Below, one piece after another: positions 34,646 to 43,820 of a stretch of 64,000 nt of DNA. Under the pieces are notes generated by a model. That model ran no database searches, was not told the origin of the DNA, and was given only the letters and a program-made list of their open reading frames with translations. Position 1 is the stretch's first letter. Each line of letters begins with the position of its first letter. Origin of the DNA: Lewinella sp. IMCC34183 (GTDB taxonomy: Bacteria > Bacteroidota > Bacteroidia > Chitinophagales > Saprospiraceae); the NCBI RefSeq assembly GCF_003390915.1, contig NZ_QMEM01000001.1, positions 806,001 to 870,000 of the forward strand. Reading direction: 5' to 3'. The translations under genes were made by a program, and so were the position numbers.

Positions 34646-35795
34646 CGGCGGTCACGGCTTCTATGTACTTCGATACCGACATCAGGATGCCGAGCGAAAT
34701 ACAGGTGAACAAGGTACTGGTACCCCCCATGCTGACGAGCGGCAGCGTGAGGCCCGTCACGGGCAGCAGGTCCAGGTTGACGGCGATGTTGAGGAAGGCC
34801 TGCAGGAGCAGCGACAAGCCGATCCCAAAGGCTACCATGGCCCCGAAGGCCTTGCTGCTGCGCGTCACCAGTCGGATGACCCGGAAGAACAACAGCAGGT
34901 AGATACTGATCAGCAGGATGCCCCCCACGGCCCCGTACTCCTCCACGATGATGCTGTAGATGAAGTCACTCTGCGCACTGTAGAGCGTATGCCGCTGGGT
35001 GGAGTTGCCCGGTCCCACGCCGACCACGCCCCCGTTGGCGATGGCGATCATGGCCCCGGTGATCTGCCGGCGGTCGTCGACCTTGGCGGCGGCGGGATTG
35101 AAGTAGGTCTCGATGCGCTTCTCCCAGGTGGCCGCCCGCGGCACCAGCTGCGGATACTTGCCGCCGACCATGACCAGGATGCTGAAGACGCTGATGCCCA
35201 AGAGAATGAGCATCACGATGTACTGCATCGCCACGCGGCCTACTACCATCATCAGGATGCAGATCACGAACAGCATGATGGCGGAAGACAAATCGCTCAG
35301 AGCGATGAGCAGACACACCGCCAGCACCGGCAGGATGATCGGCATGAAGGCTTCCTTGAAATCCTTGATCACGTCCTGCTTCGACCCGATGGCCCGCGCC
35401 ACGAACAGGATCAGCGCCAGCTTGGCGAAATCGGAACTCTGAAACGTCAGGTTGATGCCGGGTACGGTGAGCCACCGGCGCGCGCCGTTAATCTCCGTAC
35501 CGAAGGCCTGGGTCAGTACCAACAGGGTGATGGCCACCACCAGTAAACTGGGCGCCCAACGGGAATACTTGGTATACGCCAGCAAGTGGCCGATGTAGAT
35601 CACCACCAGCCCGAACCCGAGGATGATCGCGTGCTTGAAGAGGTACCCGCTTACGGCCCCGCCGGAGTTGCGGTAGGCCAGGTTCGCCACGGCACTGTAC
35701 ACCGCCACCATGGACACCAGCGACAGGATCACGATGATGGCCCATAGTACGCGGTCGCCCCGCAGTTCGGTCGCTATGCGCGTAGAGATATTCAT
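34635..35795 (-). CDS. ftsW: Lipid II polymerase / SEDS protein FtsW
   Basis: Septal peptidoglycan glycosyltransferase acting with FtsI. 386 residues from ATG 35795; longer frames upstream run into murD. About ten transmembrane helices; SEDS marks: INGARRWLTVPGINLTFQSSDFAKLALILF and GVGPGNSTQRHTLYSAQSDFIYSIIVEEYG (each split over loops), and LPLVSMGGTSTLFTCISLGILMSVSKY near the end. The conserved catalytic Asp lies in the loop containing QSDFIYSI or its neighbourhood. Its start overlaps the murD end by four bases (ATGA). Confidence 0.96.
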   Translation of the reverse strand: MNISTRIATELRGDRVLWAIIVILSLVSMVAVYSAVANLAYRNSGGAVSGYLFKHAIILGFGLVVIYIGHLLAYTKYSRWAPSLLVVAITLLVLTQAFGTEINGARRWLTVPGINLTFQSSDFAKLALILFVARAIGSKQDVIKDFKEAFMPIILPVLAVCLLIALSDLSSAIMLFVICILMMVVGRVAMQYIVMLILLGISVFSILVMVGGKYPQLVPRAATWEKRIETYFNPAAAKVDDRRQITGAMIAIANGGVVGVGPGNSTQRHTLYSAQSDFIYSIIVEEYGAVGGILLISIYLLLFFRVIRLVTRSSKAFGAMVAFGIGLSLLLQAFLNIAVNLDLLPVTGLTLPLVSMGGTSTLFTCISLGILMSVSKYIEAVTADAT

Positions 35796-37111
35796 GCGGC
35801 GAGGCGTTGGACATGGTCGCGGAACTGATCCCCGCGGTCCATGTAGTTCTTGAATAGGTCGAAGCTGGCGCAGGCCGGGCTCAGCAGCACCCGGTCGCCC
35901 GGGGCCGCGTATTCGTCGGCCAGCCGCACGGCGTCTTCCGCACTGCGGCACTCTACCACCCGCTCCAGGTCGGCGAAGGTCGCAAGCAGCTTGCTGTTGT
36001 CCGCCCCGAGGCAGATCAGGGTGTGCACCTTCTCCCCCATCGCCGCGCGGAGGGCGGCGTAGTCGTTGCCCTTGTCGGTACCCCCGGCGATCCAGACGGT
36101 GGGGCCGTCCATGGCCTCCAGGGCGAAGAAGGTGCTGTCTACGTTGGTAGCCTTGCTGTCGTTTATCCAGGTGCGTCCGTCGGTGGTCGGGATGACCTCC
36201 ATGCGGTGGGGCGCCGGCTGGAAGCTGTCTAGGGCCAGTTGTATTTCTTCGTCGCTCACGCCCAGCAGCTTCGCGATGCGTACGGCGAACAGGGCGTTCA
36301 TGGCGTTGTGCCGCCCGGTGAGGCGGCCGCCGCCCAGGTCGAAGGTCGAGGGGCCCACGTGCAGCAGGCTGCCCTCGATGTCCGTTTCGGGAACCACCTC
36401 GGTGACCGCGGCGCGGGAGGGGTTGCGGCGGAGCGCGGGTGCCAGGGTCTGGGGATCACGCAGTACCAGCAGGTGATCGCCGGCCTGCATGTTCCGGCCG
36501 ATGCGAAGCTTGCTGTCGGCGTAGCGGTCGAGTTCGTAGCCGTAGCGGTCGAGGTGGTCCGGGGTGATGTTGAGCACCGTGGCGATATCGGGCCGGAAGT
36601 CGACTATGCCGTCGAGCTGAAAGCTGCTCAGCTCGAGCACGTAGATATCCTGCGGCTCCTCGTCCAGCAGCAGGCGGGCGAAGCTGTCGCCCAGGTTGCC
36701 GCCGGCCAGCACCTTCTCCCCGGCCTGTTGCAGCAGGTGGTGGGTGAGCAGCGTGGTGGTGGTCTTGCCGTTGCTGCCGGTGATGCCGACAATGGTGGCG
36801 CCCCGGTCGGCGTGGTGGTAGGCGAACTCGATCTCGGAAACTACGAGGATCCCCGCCCCGGCGAGTTCCCGCACGGGGGGTGCCGTATCGGGTATCCCGG
36901 GGCTCTTCACTACTACGTCAGCCTGTAGCAGGCGGCTCATGGTGTGGCCGCCGGTCTCGTAGGCAATACCCGCCGTATCCAGCTCGGCCAAATAGCGGTT
37001 GCTGCCGGCACCCGCGTCGCTTACGAACACGGCGTACCCTTCGCGCTGCCCGAGGCGGGCGGCGCTTGCTCCGGATTCTCCGGCTCCGAGGACGACGAGT
37101 TGCTTGGGCAT
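35792..37111 (-). CDS. murD: UDP-N-acetylmuramoylalanine-D-glutamate ligase
   Basis: Adds D-Glu to UDP-MurNAc-L-Ala. 439 residues. N-terminal Rossmann-like VVLGAGESGASAARLGQREGY, P-loop VGITGSNGKTTTTLLTHHLLQ (about 110-130), YVLELSSFQLDG, LNITPDHLDRY, and GRHNAMNALFAVRIA. The C-terminal domain has WINDSKATNVDST and LLSPACASFDLFKNYMDRGDQF, both MurD signatures. Four bases separate it from mraY. Confidence 0.97.
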   Translation of the reverse strand: MPKQLVVLGAGESGASAARLGQREGYAVFVSDAGAGSNRYLAELDTAGIAYETGGHTMSRLLQADVVVKSPGIPDTAPPVRELAGAGILVVSEIEFAYHHADRGATIVGITGSNGKTTTTLLTHHLLQQAGEKVLAGGNLGDSFARLLLDEEPQDIYVLELSSFQLDGIVDFRPDIATVLNITPDHLDRYGYELDRYADSKLRIGRNMQAGDHLLVLRDPQTLAPALRRNPSRAAVTEVVPETDIEGSLLHVGPSTFDLGGGRLTGRHNAMNALFAVRIAKLLGVSDEEIQLALDSFQPAPHRMEVIPTTDGRTWINDSKATNVDSTFFALEAMDGPTVWIAGGTDKGNDYAALRAAMGEKVHTLICLGADNSKLLATFADLERVVECRSAEDAVRLADEYAAPGDRVLLSPACASFDLFKNYMDRGDQFRDHVQRLAA

Positions 37112-37115
37112 CGGG

Positions 37116-38372
37116 TTAGCGAATTTTGAGGGTCAGGATGGTGGCAACGGCCAAAAGGATACCGATGATCCAGAAGCGGATGACGATCTTGACTTCCGAC
37201 ATCCCTCCCTTCTGGTAGTGGTGGTGGAGCGGCGACATGCGCAGGATGCGGCGGCCCTCACCGTATTTCTTTCGGGTGTACTTGAAGTATCCTACCTGTG
37301 CCATGACCGATAGGTTTTCGATTACGAAAATTCCGCACAGGATCGGGATCAGCAGCTCCTTGCGCAGCAGGATAGCCAGGGCGGCAATGATGCCCCCGAG
37401 GGCCAGCGAACCGGTATCCCCCATGAATACCGCGGCCGGGAAGCTGTTGTGCCACAGAAAGCCCAGACAAGCGCCCAGCAGGCACCCGCTGAAGACGATG
37501 AGTTCCTGGCTGCCGGGCAGGTGCAGGATACCCAGGTAGTTGGCGGCGATGGCGTTGCTCCCCACGTAGGCGAATACCGCCAGCGTGCCGGCGATGATGG
37601 CCGAGGTGCCCGTGGCCAGTCCGTCGAGCCCGTCTGTCAGGTTGGCCGCGTTGGAAACCGCCGTAACGATAAAGATGATCAACGGTACGAAGATGATCCA
37701 TACCAGCTGCCGCCCGATATCAAATACGTCGGCGTAGGTCATGACGCCGTTCTTCAGGAAGGGTACGTTGGTGAGGGTAGTCTGGTAGTTGGCCCGCTCG
37801 ACGGTGGTACCGTTCTCCAGCGTAACGGCCGTGAACTCCCCTACCCGCTGCGCATCGACGATCCCTACGGATTCCGCCTCGGCGGGCGTCATGCGCACCA
37901 CGATCTGCTCGCTGAAGAGCATAATCAGAGCAATGAGGAGGCCCAGGCCGATCTGTCCGGCGACCTTGAACTTGCCGGCCAGCCCGTCCTTGTTCTTGTG
38001 CTTGATCTTCAGGTAGTCGTCGATGAAGCCGATGGCCCCCATCCAGACCGTCGCCACCAGCATGGTGATGAGGTAGACGTTGTCAAGCCGCGCGAACAGC
38101 AGGCACGGCAGCAGGATGGCCAGCAGGATGATCAGTCCGCCCATGGTTGGCGTGCCCTTTTTCTCGAGTTGCCCCTGCAGGCCGAGGTCGCGCACGGATT
38201 CTCCGATCTGCTTGCGCCGCAGGTAGCGGATGATCCGCCCCCCCGTCACCATACTCAGCAGCAGGGACGTAATGATGGCTACCCCGGCGCGCACGCTGAG
38301 GAAGTCGAGCAGGTTAGCGCCCGGAAAATCGCCAAAGCTGGCCTTCAGCCAGTCAATGAGTTCAATTAGCAC
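37116..38372 (-). CDS. mraY: Phospho-N-acetylmuramoyl-pentapeptide transferase
   Basis: Forms lipid I in the inner membrane. 418 residues from a GTG start at 38372, longer than E. coli MraY (360) because of an extra periplasmic-looking segment (about residues 180-235, with VTLENGTTVERANYQTTLTNV split inside) that is common in Bacteroidota. Motifs: KKGTPTMGGLIILLAILLPCLL, FIDDYLKIKHKNKDGL (catalytic Asp pair), NAANLTDGLDGLATGTSAI, FMGDTGSLALGG and SPLHHHYQKGG. Overlaps the murE end by 11 bases. Confidence 0.97.
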   Translation of the reverse strand: MLIELIDWLKASFGDFPGANLLDFLSVRAGVAIITSLLLSMVTGGRIIRYLRRKQIGESVRDLGLQGQLEKKGTPTMGGLIILLAILLPCLLFARLDNVYLITMLVATVWMGAIGFIDDYLKIKHKNKDGLAGKFKVAGQIGLGLLIALIMLFSEQIVVRMTPAEAESVGIVDAQRVGEFTAVTLENGTTVERANYQTTLTNVPFLKNGVMTYADVFDIGRQLVWIIFVPLIIFIVTAVSNAANLTDGLDGLATGTSAIIAGTLAVFAYVGSNAIAANYLGILHLPGSQELIVFSGCLLGACLGFLWHNSFPAAVFMGDTGSLALGGIIAALAILLRKELLIPILCGIFVIENLSVMAQVGYFKYTRKKYGEGRRILRMSPLHHHYQKGGMSEVKIVIRFWIIGILLAVATILTLKIR

Positions 38373-39840
38373 GGGCGGATTCTTTAAGGGCGTTCGCTAA
38401 TTCGAGGCGGTCATCGAAGGGCTGCCGTTCGCCCCGGACCTCCTGGTAGGTTTCGTGTCCTTTTCCGGCCACCAGTACCACTTCGTGACCCATGCGAACC
38501 GCGGTCCGGATGGCCTGCCGGCGATCGGTGATGCGCAGCACGCGGCCGGCGGTTGTCGGCGTCAGGCCGGTCTCCATTTCGTCCAGGATGGCCTCCGGCG
38601 ACTCGGAGCGGGGGTTGTCGCTGGTCAGGACCACCTGGTCGGCCAGCTCGGCGGCAATACGGGCCATCTCGGGTCGCTTGCTGCGGTCGCGATCGCCGCC
38701 GGCCCCGACCACGCAGGTCAGCCGGTGTCCTTCGGGCAGCAGGGCGCGCAGCGTTTCCAAAACGTTGCGCAGCGCGTCCGGGGTATGGGCGTAGTCGACC
38801 AGGGCGGTGATGCGCCCGGCCGGATCGGCCACGTGCTCCATTCGTCCGTCGGCTCCACGCAGTCCGCTCAGGATCACCAGGGCTTCCTGACCGTCAACCC
38901 CCAACAGGGTGGCGGTGGCGTAGGCAGCCAGCAGGTTGTAGGCGTTGAAGCGGCCCATCAGTTTGAAGAAGACGTCGGTCCCCTCCAGGTCGAGCTGTAG
39001 CCCCTGGGGCGTGTTGGCCACCAGCCGGGCGTGGAAGTTGACGTTCGTCCGCAGGCTGTACCGGTAAATCCGGGCGGGGGTATTTTGTACCATGACCGCG
39101 CCGCGGCGGTCGTCGGCATTGGTCAGCGCGAAGGCCCGGGCGTCGAGTTGATCGAAGAACGCCTTCTTGGCATTAATGTACTCGGCAAAGGAGCCGTGGT
39201 AGTCGAGGTGGTCGTGGGTCAGGTTAGTGAAGACGCCCCCGTCGAAGTCCAGTCCCAGCGTCCGCCGCTGGTGCACCGCGTGGCTGCTGACTTCCATAAA
39301 TACGTAATCGACCCCAGCATCGCGCATCTCGGCCAGGTTGGCGTGAATGGCCAGGGCATCCGGGGTGGTATGGGTGGCCGTACGGCGCTCCTCGCCGATG
39401 CGTACCTCCACCGTAGACAGGAGCCCGGCGCGGTAGCCGAGCCCGGTGAACAGTTCGTGGAGCAGCGTGGTCACCGTGGTCTTGCCGTTGGTCCCGGTGA
39501 CGCCCACCAGCGTAAGGTCGCGGCTCGGCGATTCATACCACGTATCGGCCAGGGTGGCCAGGGCGGCGGCGCTGTCGTCCACCAGGAAAAGCGCGGCACC
39601 GGTACCGTCGAGGGCGTCCGGAGCCAGGCGGCCCCGTTCGGCCACTACGGCCACCGCACCTGCGTCAACCGCCGTCCGTACGTAATCGTGCCCGTCCACC
39701 CGGGTACCGGGTACCGCTACGAACAGGAAGCTCGCTGCTACCTTCCGGCTGTCGAAGGCCAGTCCTGCCACGTCGCGGCCCGCCGTCTCGCCGGAGCGGA
39801 AGCGGAGGGTCAGGGGCTGTATGAGGCGGTCGAGCTGCAT
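38362..39840 (-). CDS. murE: UDP-MurNAc-tripeptide synthetase (meso-DAP adding)
   Basis: Adds the third residue of the peptidoglycan stem. 492 residues. ATP loop GVTGTNGKTTVTTLLHELF (about 112-130), FMEVSSHAVHQRRTLGLDFDGGVFTNLTHDHLDYHG (split motifs), and C-terminal VLTSDNPRSESPEAILDEME. The DNPR motif marks meso-diaminopimelate as substrate in place of lysine. Two bases separate its start from the ftsI stop (39843). Confidence 0.96.
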   Translation of the reverse strand: MQLDRLIQPLTLRFRSGETAGRDVAGLAFDSRKVAASFLFVAVPGTRVDGHDYVRTAVDAGAVAVVAERGRLAPDALDGTGAALFLVDDSAAALATLADTWYESPSRDLTLVGVTGTNGKTTVTTLLHELFTGLGYRAGLLSTVEVRIGEERRTATHTTPDALAIHANLAEMRDAGVDYVFMEVSSHAVHQRRTLGLDFDGGVFTNLTHDHLDYHGSFAEYINAKKAFFDQLDARAFALTNADDRRGAVMVQNTPARIYRYSLRTNVNFHARLVANTPQGLQLDLEGTDVFFKLMGRFNAYNLLAAYATATLLGVDGQEALVILSGLRGADGRMEHVADPAGRITALVDYAHTPDALRNVLETLRALLPEGHRLTCVVGAGGDRDRSKRPEMARIAAELADQVVLTSDNPRSESPEAILDEMETGLTPTTAGRVLRITDRRQAIRTAVRMGHEVVLVAGKGHETYQEVRGERQPFDDRLELANALKESARAN

Positions 39841-39842
39841 GA

Positions 39843-41966
39843 TTACTTGAGGATGAGTTCTACGTCGCGGCCCCGGTTGCCGTTGCCGTCGCTTTGCCAG
39901 CGCATATTTACTACGCGGCCGACCCCCCGGGGGTGCACCACGTAGCCATCGTTTTCGAGCACGTAGAGGGCATCGCGGAGGCGCATGCCGCGCACGTTGG
40001 GGAACTTCTGGCCCGCGGGGTTGATGGCGGCGAGTTCCACGGCGGCCTCGCCGGCACTGACCACGGCCAGTTCGGATTCGGGGAGGGTATCGACCGTAAC
40101 GTTGACATAGTCGAGCACCGTCAGCAATTCGGGCAGGTAGCCGGCGTCGCGGCTCGGCAATTCGTTGGCGTAGAGCACGGGGCGGGGACCGCGGTTGAGG
40201 GGCTCGTGCACCTCGATCATGCTGTTGTAGATGTTGTCGGCGATCTCCTTGAAAATGGGGCCGGCCACGTCGCCCCCGTAGTACGCCCCGTTCGTCGGGT
40301 CCTTGACCACCACGATGATGCTGTAGGTAGGATTCTCGGCCGGAAAGTAGCCGGCGAAGCTGGCCTGGTATTCCTTTTTCCGGTTCCGCTGTCCGTAGTT
40401 CTGCTGGCTGGTGCCCGTTTTGGCGGCGAAGCGGTACTGGTCCGACTTCAGGCGCTTGGCGGTACCGCGCTCCACCACGCCCTCCAGCAGCGACTGCAGC
40501 TGCTCGATGGTGCGGGCGCTGGCGATCTGCCGGTCGATGACGGTCGGTTTGTACTCCTCCATCACGCGGCCGCCGCGCTCCACCTGGGTGACGAGGTAGG
40601 GCTTCATCATGCGGCCGCCGTTGGCCACCGCGTTGTAGAAGGTCAGCATCTGCAGCGGGGTCAGGCGGCTTTCGTAGCCGATCGCCATCCAGGCGCGGGA
40701 AATGCCGGAGAATTCGCTGCGGCTGGTATCGTTGATGAAGGGGGCCCGCTCGCCTTCCAGTTCGATGCCGCTCTCGGCGTCGAGGTGGAAGTCGCGCAGC
40801 CGTTCGCTGAACTCGTTATCGTGGTACAGACTGTCGACCAGCTTTGCCATCCCCACGTTCGACGACTGCTCGAAGGCGTCGCGGACGGAGACGATGCGCC
40901 AGTTGCGGCTGGCGGCGCTGGCGTCCTCCATGGTCAGGTCATAGAACTTCTTTACGCCGTTCTCGATGTCCACTTCGCTGTCGAGGTCCACGTAGCCGTC
41001 CTCCAGCAGGGCCATCATGGTGGCCAGCTTGAAGGTGGAGCCCGGCTCGTTGGAGCGGGAAATGGCGTAGTTGTACTGTTCGGCGTAACGGTTTCGCTTG
41101 GCATTGACCGCGCCCAGGTTGGCCATGGCCCGGATGGCGCCGGTCTTGACGTCCATAACGATGGCCGCGCCCCACTCGGCGCGGTTACGGAGAACGCCGG
41201 TTTCCAGCGCGTTTTCGGTAATGTCCTGGATGTTGACGTCGAGGGTGGTGTATACGTTGGCCCCGGAAGTGGGTTCCACGATGGCCAGGTTTTCGGTGGG
41301 CAGCCATATACCGCCGCCCATGTTGAACATCTCCTGCTTGCCGCTCTCGCCGGCGAGCTGCTCGTCGAAGGCGCCTTCCAGGCCAACCTTGGCGCCCTCT
41401 TCCCGGCTGTAGCCGATGGTGCGGCGGGCCAGCCAGCCGAAGGGCCGCTTGCGGGCTGCGCGTTTTTCCACGATGAGGCCGCCGCCCATGCGTCCCTGGT
41501 TGAAGATGGGGAAACGGCGGATACGGGAGAGCTCGCTGTAACTGACACTTTCAGCGAGTTTGAAGTAGTGGTTGGCGGAGCCGCTTACGCTGTCGCGCAT
41601 CATGAGCAGGCTGTCGCGCCACGCGCCGGGCGTATGGTCGCGGTCGACGTGGCGGGACAGCAGCAGCGCCAGGCTGTCGATGTTGTCGTAGTAGTCGCGG
41701 GGACTGGCCACGTAGGGGTCGAAGTGCAAACTGAAGTAAGGGACCGACGTTGCCAGCAAGTTGTCGTTGTGGCTGTAGATATTGCCGCGTTCGGCCTGTA
41801 CCGTCACGATCCGGAAACGCTCCCGCCCGAGTTCCTGAAACTCCGCCTGCCGCAGCACAGCGATGTCCACGGTACGGTACATCAGCAGCGCCGCCACGGG
41901 CACGATCGCTACCGCCAGGATGGCGAAGATGCGGATAAGAACCTCGTCTTTGAAATTGACGGCCAC
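39843..41966 (-). CDS. ftsI: Division-specific penicillin-binding protein FtsI (PBP3), with PASTA domain
   Basis: Septal transpeptidase. 707 residues from a GTG start at 41966. One N-terminal transmembrane helix (IRIFAILAVAIVPVAALLMY), dimerisation domain, then transpeptidase: SxxK at S310/K313 (EPGSTFKLATMMALLE), SxN in EQSSNVGMAKLVDS, KTG at 516-518 (FAAKTGTSQQNYG). A C-terminal PASTA module (FPNVRGMRLRDALYVLENDGY, about 650-707) is absent from E. coli FtsI but common in Bacteroidota. Partner of FtsW in the same operon. Confidence 0.96.
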   Translation of the reverse strand: MAVNFKDEVLIRIFAILAVAIVPVAALLMYRTVDIAVLRQAEFQELGRERFRIVTVQAERGNIYSHNDNLLATSVPYFSLHFDPYVASPRDYYDNIDSLALLLSRHVDRDHTPGAWRDSLLMMRDSVSGSANHYFKLAESVSYSELSRIRRFPIFNQGRMGGGLIVEKRAARKRPFGWLARRTIGYSREEGAKVGLEGAFDEQLAGESGKQEMFNMGGGIWLPTENLAIVEPTSGANVYTTLDVNIQDITENALETGVLRNRAEWGAAIVMDVKTGAIRAMANLGAVNAKRNRYAEQYNYAISRSNEPGSTFKLATMMALLEDGYVDLDSEVDIENGVKKFYDLTMEDASAASRNWRIVSVRDAFEQSSNVGMAKLVDSLYHDNEFSERLRDFHLDAESGIELEGERAPFINDTSRSEFSGISRAWMAIGYESRLTPLQMLTFYNAVANGGRMMKPYLVTQVERGGRVMEEYKPTVIDRQIASARTIEQLQSLLEGVVERGTAKRLKSDQYRFAAKTGTSQQNYGQRNRKKEYQASFAGYFPAENPTYSIIVVVKDPTNGAYYGGDVAGPIFKEIADNIYNSMIEVHEPLNRGPRPVLYANELPSRDAGYLPELLTVLDYVNVTVDTLPESELAVVSAGEAAVELAAINPAGQKFPNVRGMRLRDALYVLENDGYVVHPRGVGRVVNMRWQSDGNGNRGRDVELILK

Positions 41967-42011
41967 GGAAAGGGATGAATAGGGTGGGAAAAAGTGGTGG
42001 GCGGGGGGCGG

Positions 42012-42323
42012 TTACTTCGCTACGGGAGCGTAGATCTTCTTGGGTTTACCGCGGTGCATTCGGAGGCCAGCCGGTCTGACCTGGTCCACCACTTCGGAGC
42101 GCAGGCCGTTGTACATGTTTTCGCTTTCGAGCGACATATACAGCCAGCGCTTTTCCTTGATATCGGATTCGAGTTCCTGGATACGGCGGACGTTGTATTC
42201 GGCGTAATGGGCGTTGCCGATATAGAGCAGCGCCAAGACTCCCAAAAAAGAGAGGTAGCCGAGGTTGTCCAGAATGAGGGCGGGCACGGAGGGGACCGCG
42301 GCGCGCTTGCGTTTTGCTGCCAT
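42012..42323 (-). CDS. ftsL: FtsL-like division protein
   Basis: 103 residues from ATG 42323; a frame extending upstream to 42458 crosses a hairpin and is not used. Basic cytoplasmic start (MAAKRKRAAV), one transmembrane helix (LGYLSFLGVLALLYIGNAHYAEY), then a coiled-coil stretch (RRIQELESDIKEKRWLYMSLESENMY). Topology and place between rsmH and ftsI identify it as FtsL; sequence identity to distant FtsL proteins is low, which is usual. Confidence 0.85.
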   Translation of the reverse strand: MAAKRKRAAVPSVPALILDNLGYLSFLGVLALLYIGNAHYAEYNVRRIQELESDIKEKRWLYMSLESENMYNGLRSEVVDQVRPAGLRMHRGKPKKIYAPVAK

Positions 42324-42375
42324 GATTAATTCACACCTTTTAGCGACCCTGACGGGCCAAAACAACCGGCCCCTT

Positions 42376-42417
42376 CGGTTCATTGGAGGCACCCGGTGGG
42401 GCGCCTCCAATGAACCG
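42376..42417 (-). terminator. Strong hairpin between rsmH and ftsL
   Basis: Fifteen-base arms (CGGTTCATTGGAGGC and its exact complement) enclose a 12-base loop in the 112-base gap after rsmH. In the transcribed direction it is followed by AAGGGGCCGGTTGTTTT, so the T stretch comes late and is weak. It may be an attenuator or processing site that sets the ratio of mraZ-rsmH to the downstream division genes. Confidence 0.6.
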
Positions 42418-42435
42418 GGGAGGACGGGGGTGGAG

Positions 42436-43341
42436 CTACTTGCTCCGCTCTCCGGCACGCAACTTGGCGCTGCGGGCCCGGGAGTTTTGCCGAAGTTCTT
42501 CGGCGGACGGCAATACGGGTTTCTTCGTCAGGATCTTATAGGGTCGGTCAATTTTCCCGTAAAAGTCCTTGGCGACGGTTCCTTCCGCGTTGCCGGTTTT
42601 GAGGAAGTTCTTGGTGATGCGGTCCTCCAGTGAATGATAGCTGATCACGCTGAGTCGGCCGTGTGTTGGTATCAGTAAGTTGGTGGCCTGGGCCAATAAA
42701 TCAGTAAGGGCGCCGATCTCGTCGTTAACCTCGATGCGTAGTGCCTGAAACACCTGCGCCAGGTAGCGCGGGCGCTGCCCCCGCACCCACGGATTGACCA
42801 CCTGCAGGAAGTCCTGGATGGTGGCGATGGGTGCTTGTTCCCGGGCTTCGGCGATGGCCTGGGCCAGGGAACGGGCGTTGCGGACTTCGCCGTATTCGCC
42901 AAAAACTTTCTGCAGGTCCTCGGGACTGTAGTTATTCACCACGTCGGCGGCCGTGCGGTCGGCCGTCGTTCCCATGCGCATGTCAAGCTCGGCGTCGAAG
43001 CGGAAACTGAATCCGCGTTCGGCCTGGTCGAACTGGTGGCTGGAGACCCCCAGGTCGGCGAGCAGGCCGTCGATTCGTTCGACGCCGTACAGGCGCAGGA
43101 AATTGGTGAGGCTGCGAAAGTTGGCGGCTACGAAGGTAAACCGGCTATCGTCCAGGGCATTGGCCGCTGCTTCTTCATCCTGGTCAAAGCCGAACAGCCG
43201 CAGGTCTTTCGACCCGGCCTGTTCGAGGATGAAGCGGCTGTGGCCGCCGCCGCCGAAGGTAGCATCAACATAAACTCCTCCCGGGCGGAGGTTCAGTAAA
43301 CCGACGCTTTCGTCGGCCAGTACGGGGACGTGGTAGGCCAT
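42436..43341 (-). CDS. rsmH: 16S rRNA (cytosine1402-N4)-methyltransferase
   Basis: 301 residues from ATG 43341, which overlaps the mraZ stop (TAATG). N-terminus YHVPVLADESVGLLNLRPGGVYVDATFGGGGHSRFILEQ (split at motif I) is the RsmH/MraW signature; DGLLADLGVSSHQFDQAERGFSFRFDAELDMRM follows in pieces; and the C-terminal SYHSLEDRITKNFL plus NSRARSAKLRAGERSK is typical. Modifies C1402 in the ribosomal P site. The second gene of the dcw cluster. Confidence 0.96.
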   Translation of the reverse strand: MAYHVPVLADESVGLLNLRPGGVYVDATFGGGGHSRFILEQAGSKDLRLFGFDQDEEAAANALDDSRFTFVAANFRSLTNFLRLYGVERIDGLLADLGVSSHQFDQAERGFSFRFDAELDMRMGTTADRTAADVVNNYSPEDLQKVFGEYGEVRNARSLAQAIAEAREQAPIATIQDFLQVVNPWVRGQRPRYLAQVFQALRIEVNDEIGALTDLLAQATNLLIPTHGRLSVISYHSLEDRITKNFLKTGNAEGTVAKDFYGKIDRPYKILTKKPVLPSAEELRQNSRARSAKLRAGERSK

Positions 43342-43820
43342 TATTCCGGCTCCTGTCCCGTGTAACTCGAACCGCCGAGTACTTCTTCCGCCAGCTGGGA
43401 GTAGTCTTCCATCTCCTCGCTGAACAGCGCTTCGTATTCGGCTTCCGCCCAAATTTCAATGCGGTCGTTCATGGCGTTAAGGACCAGGTTCTTCTCGGCC
43501 TTCGCCCAGGCCAGCAACTGCTTGGGCAGCAGCAGGCGGTCGGCGGAATCCGGGACGAGCTCACTGGCGCCGCGGTAGAATAACCGGGTGAACGTCAGGT
43601 TCTTGCGGTTAAACTTGTTGAGGCCGTCAACTTCGGTCTTGATGCGGTCCCACACCGGCTTGGGGTAGAGGGTGAGACTATTATCAAAGCCGCGGTTAAC
43701 AACGAACTTCAACGTATCGCGGTCGCCCAGGTCCTTCAACAGTGCACTCGGAAGACGAAAACGGCCCTTGGAATCAAGTGCTACGTAATATTCGCCCAGT
43801 AAGTCATACTGCTGTGTCAT
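43341..43820 (-). CDS. mraZ: Transcriptional regulator / cell-division protein MraZ
   Basis: 159 residues from ATG 43820 (an in-frame GTG or similar at 43841 is less likely). Two AbrB-like swapped-hairpin domains: LGEYYVALDSKGRFRLPSALLKDLGD and the second with ASELVPDSADRLLLPKQLLAWAKAEKNLVLNAMNDRIEIW (split). MraZ represses its own dcw operon in E. coli by binding repeated TGGG boxes; four to five such boxes precede this gene at 10-bp spacing. Overlaps the rsmH start. Confidence 0.95.
   Translation of the reverse strand: MTQQYDLLGEYYVALDSKGRFRLPSALLKDLGDRDTLKFVVNRGFDNSLTLYPKPVWDRIKTEVDGLNKFNRKNLTFTRLFYRGASELVPDSADRLLLPKQLLAWAKAEKNLVLNAMNDRIEIWAEAEYEALFSEEMEDYSQLAEEVLGGSSYTGQEPE

Noticed and set aside
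39894-41978. A 694-codon plus-strand frame opposite ftsI
   Set aside because: Shadow frame of a GC-rich gene; the minus strand carries all penicillin-binding-protein motifs.
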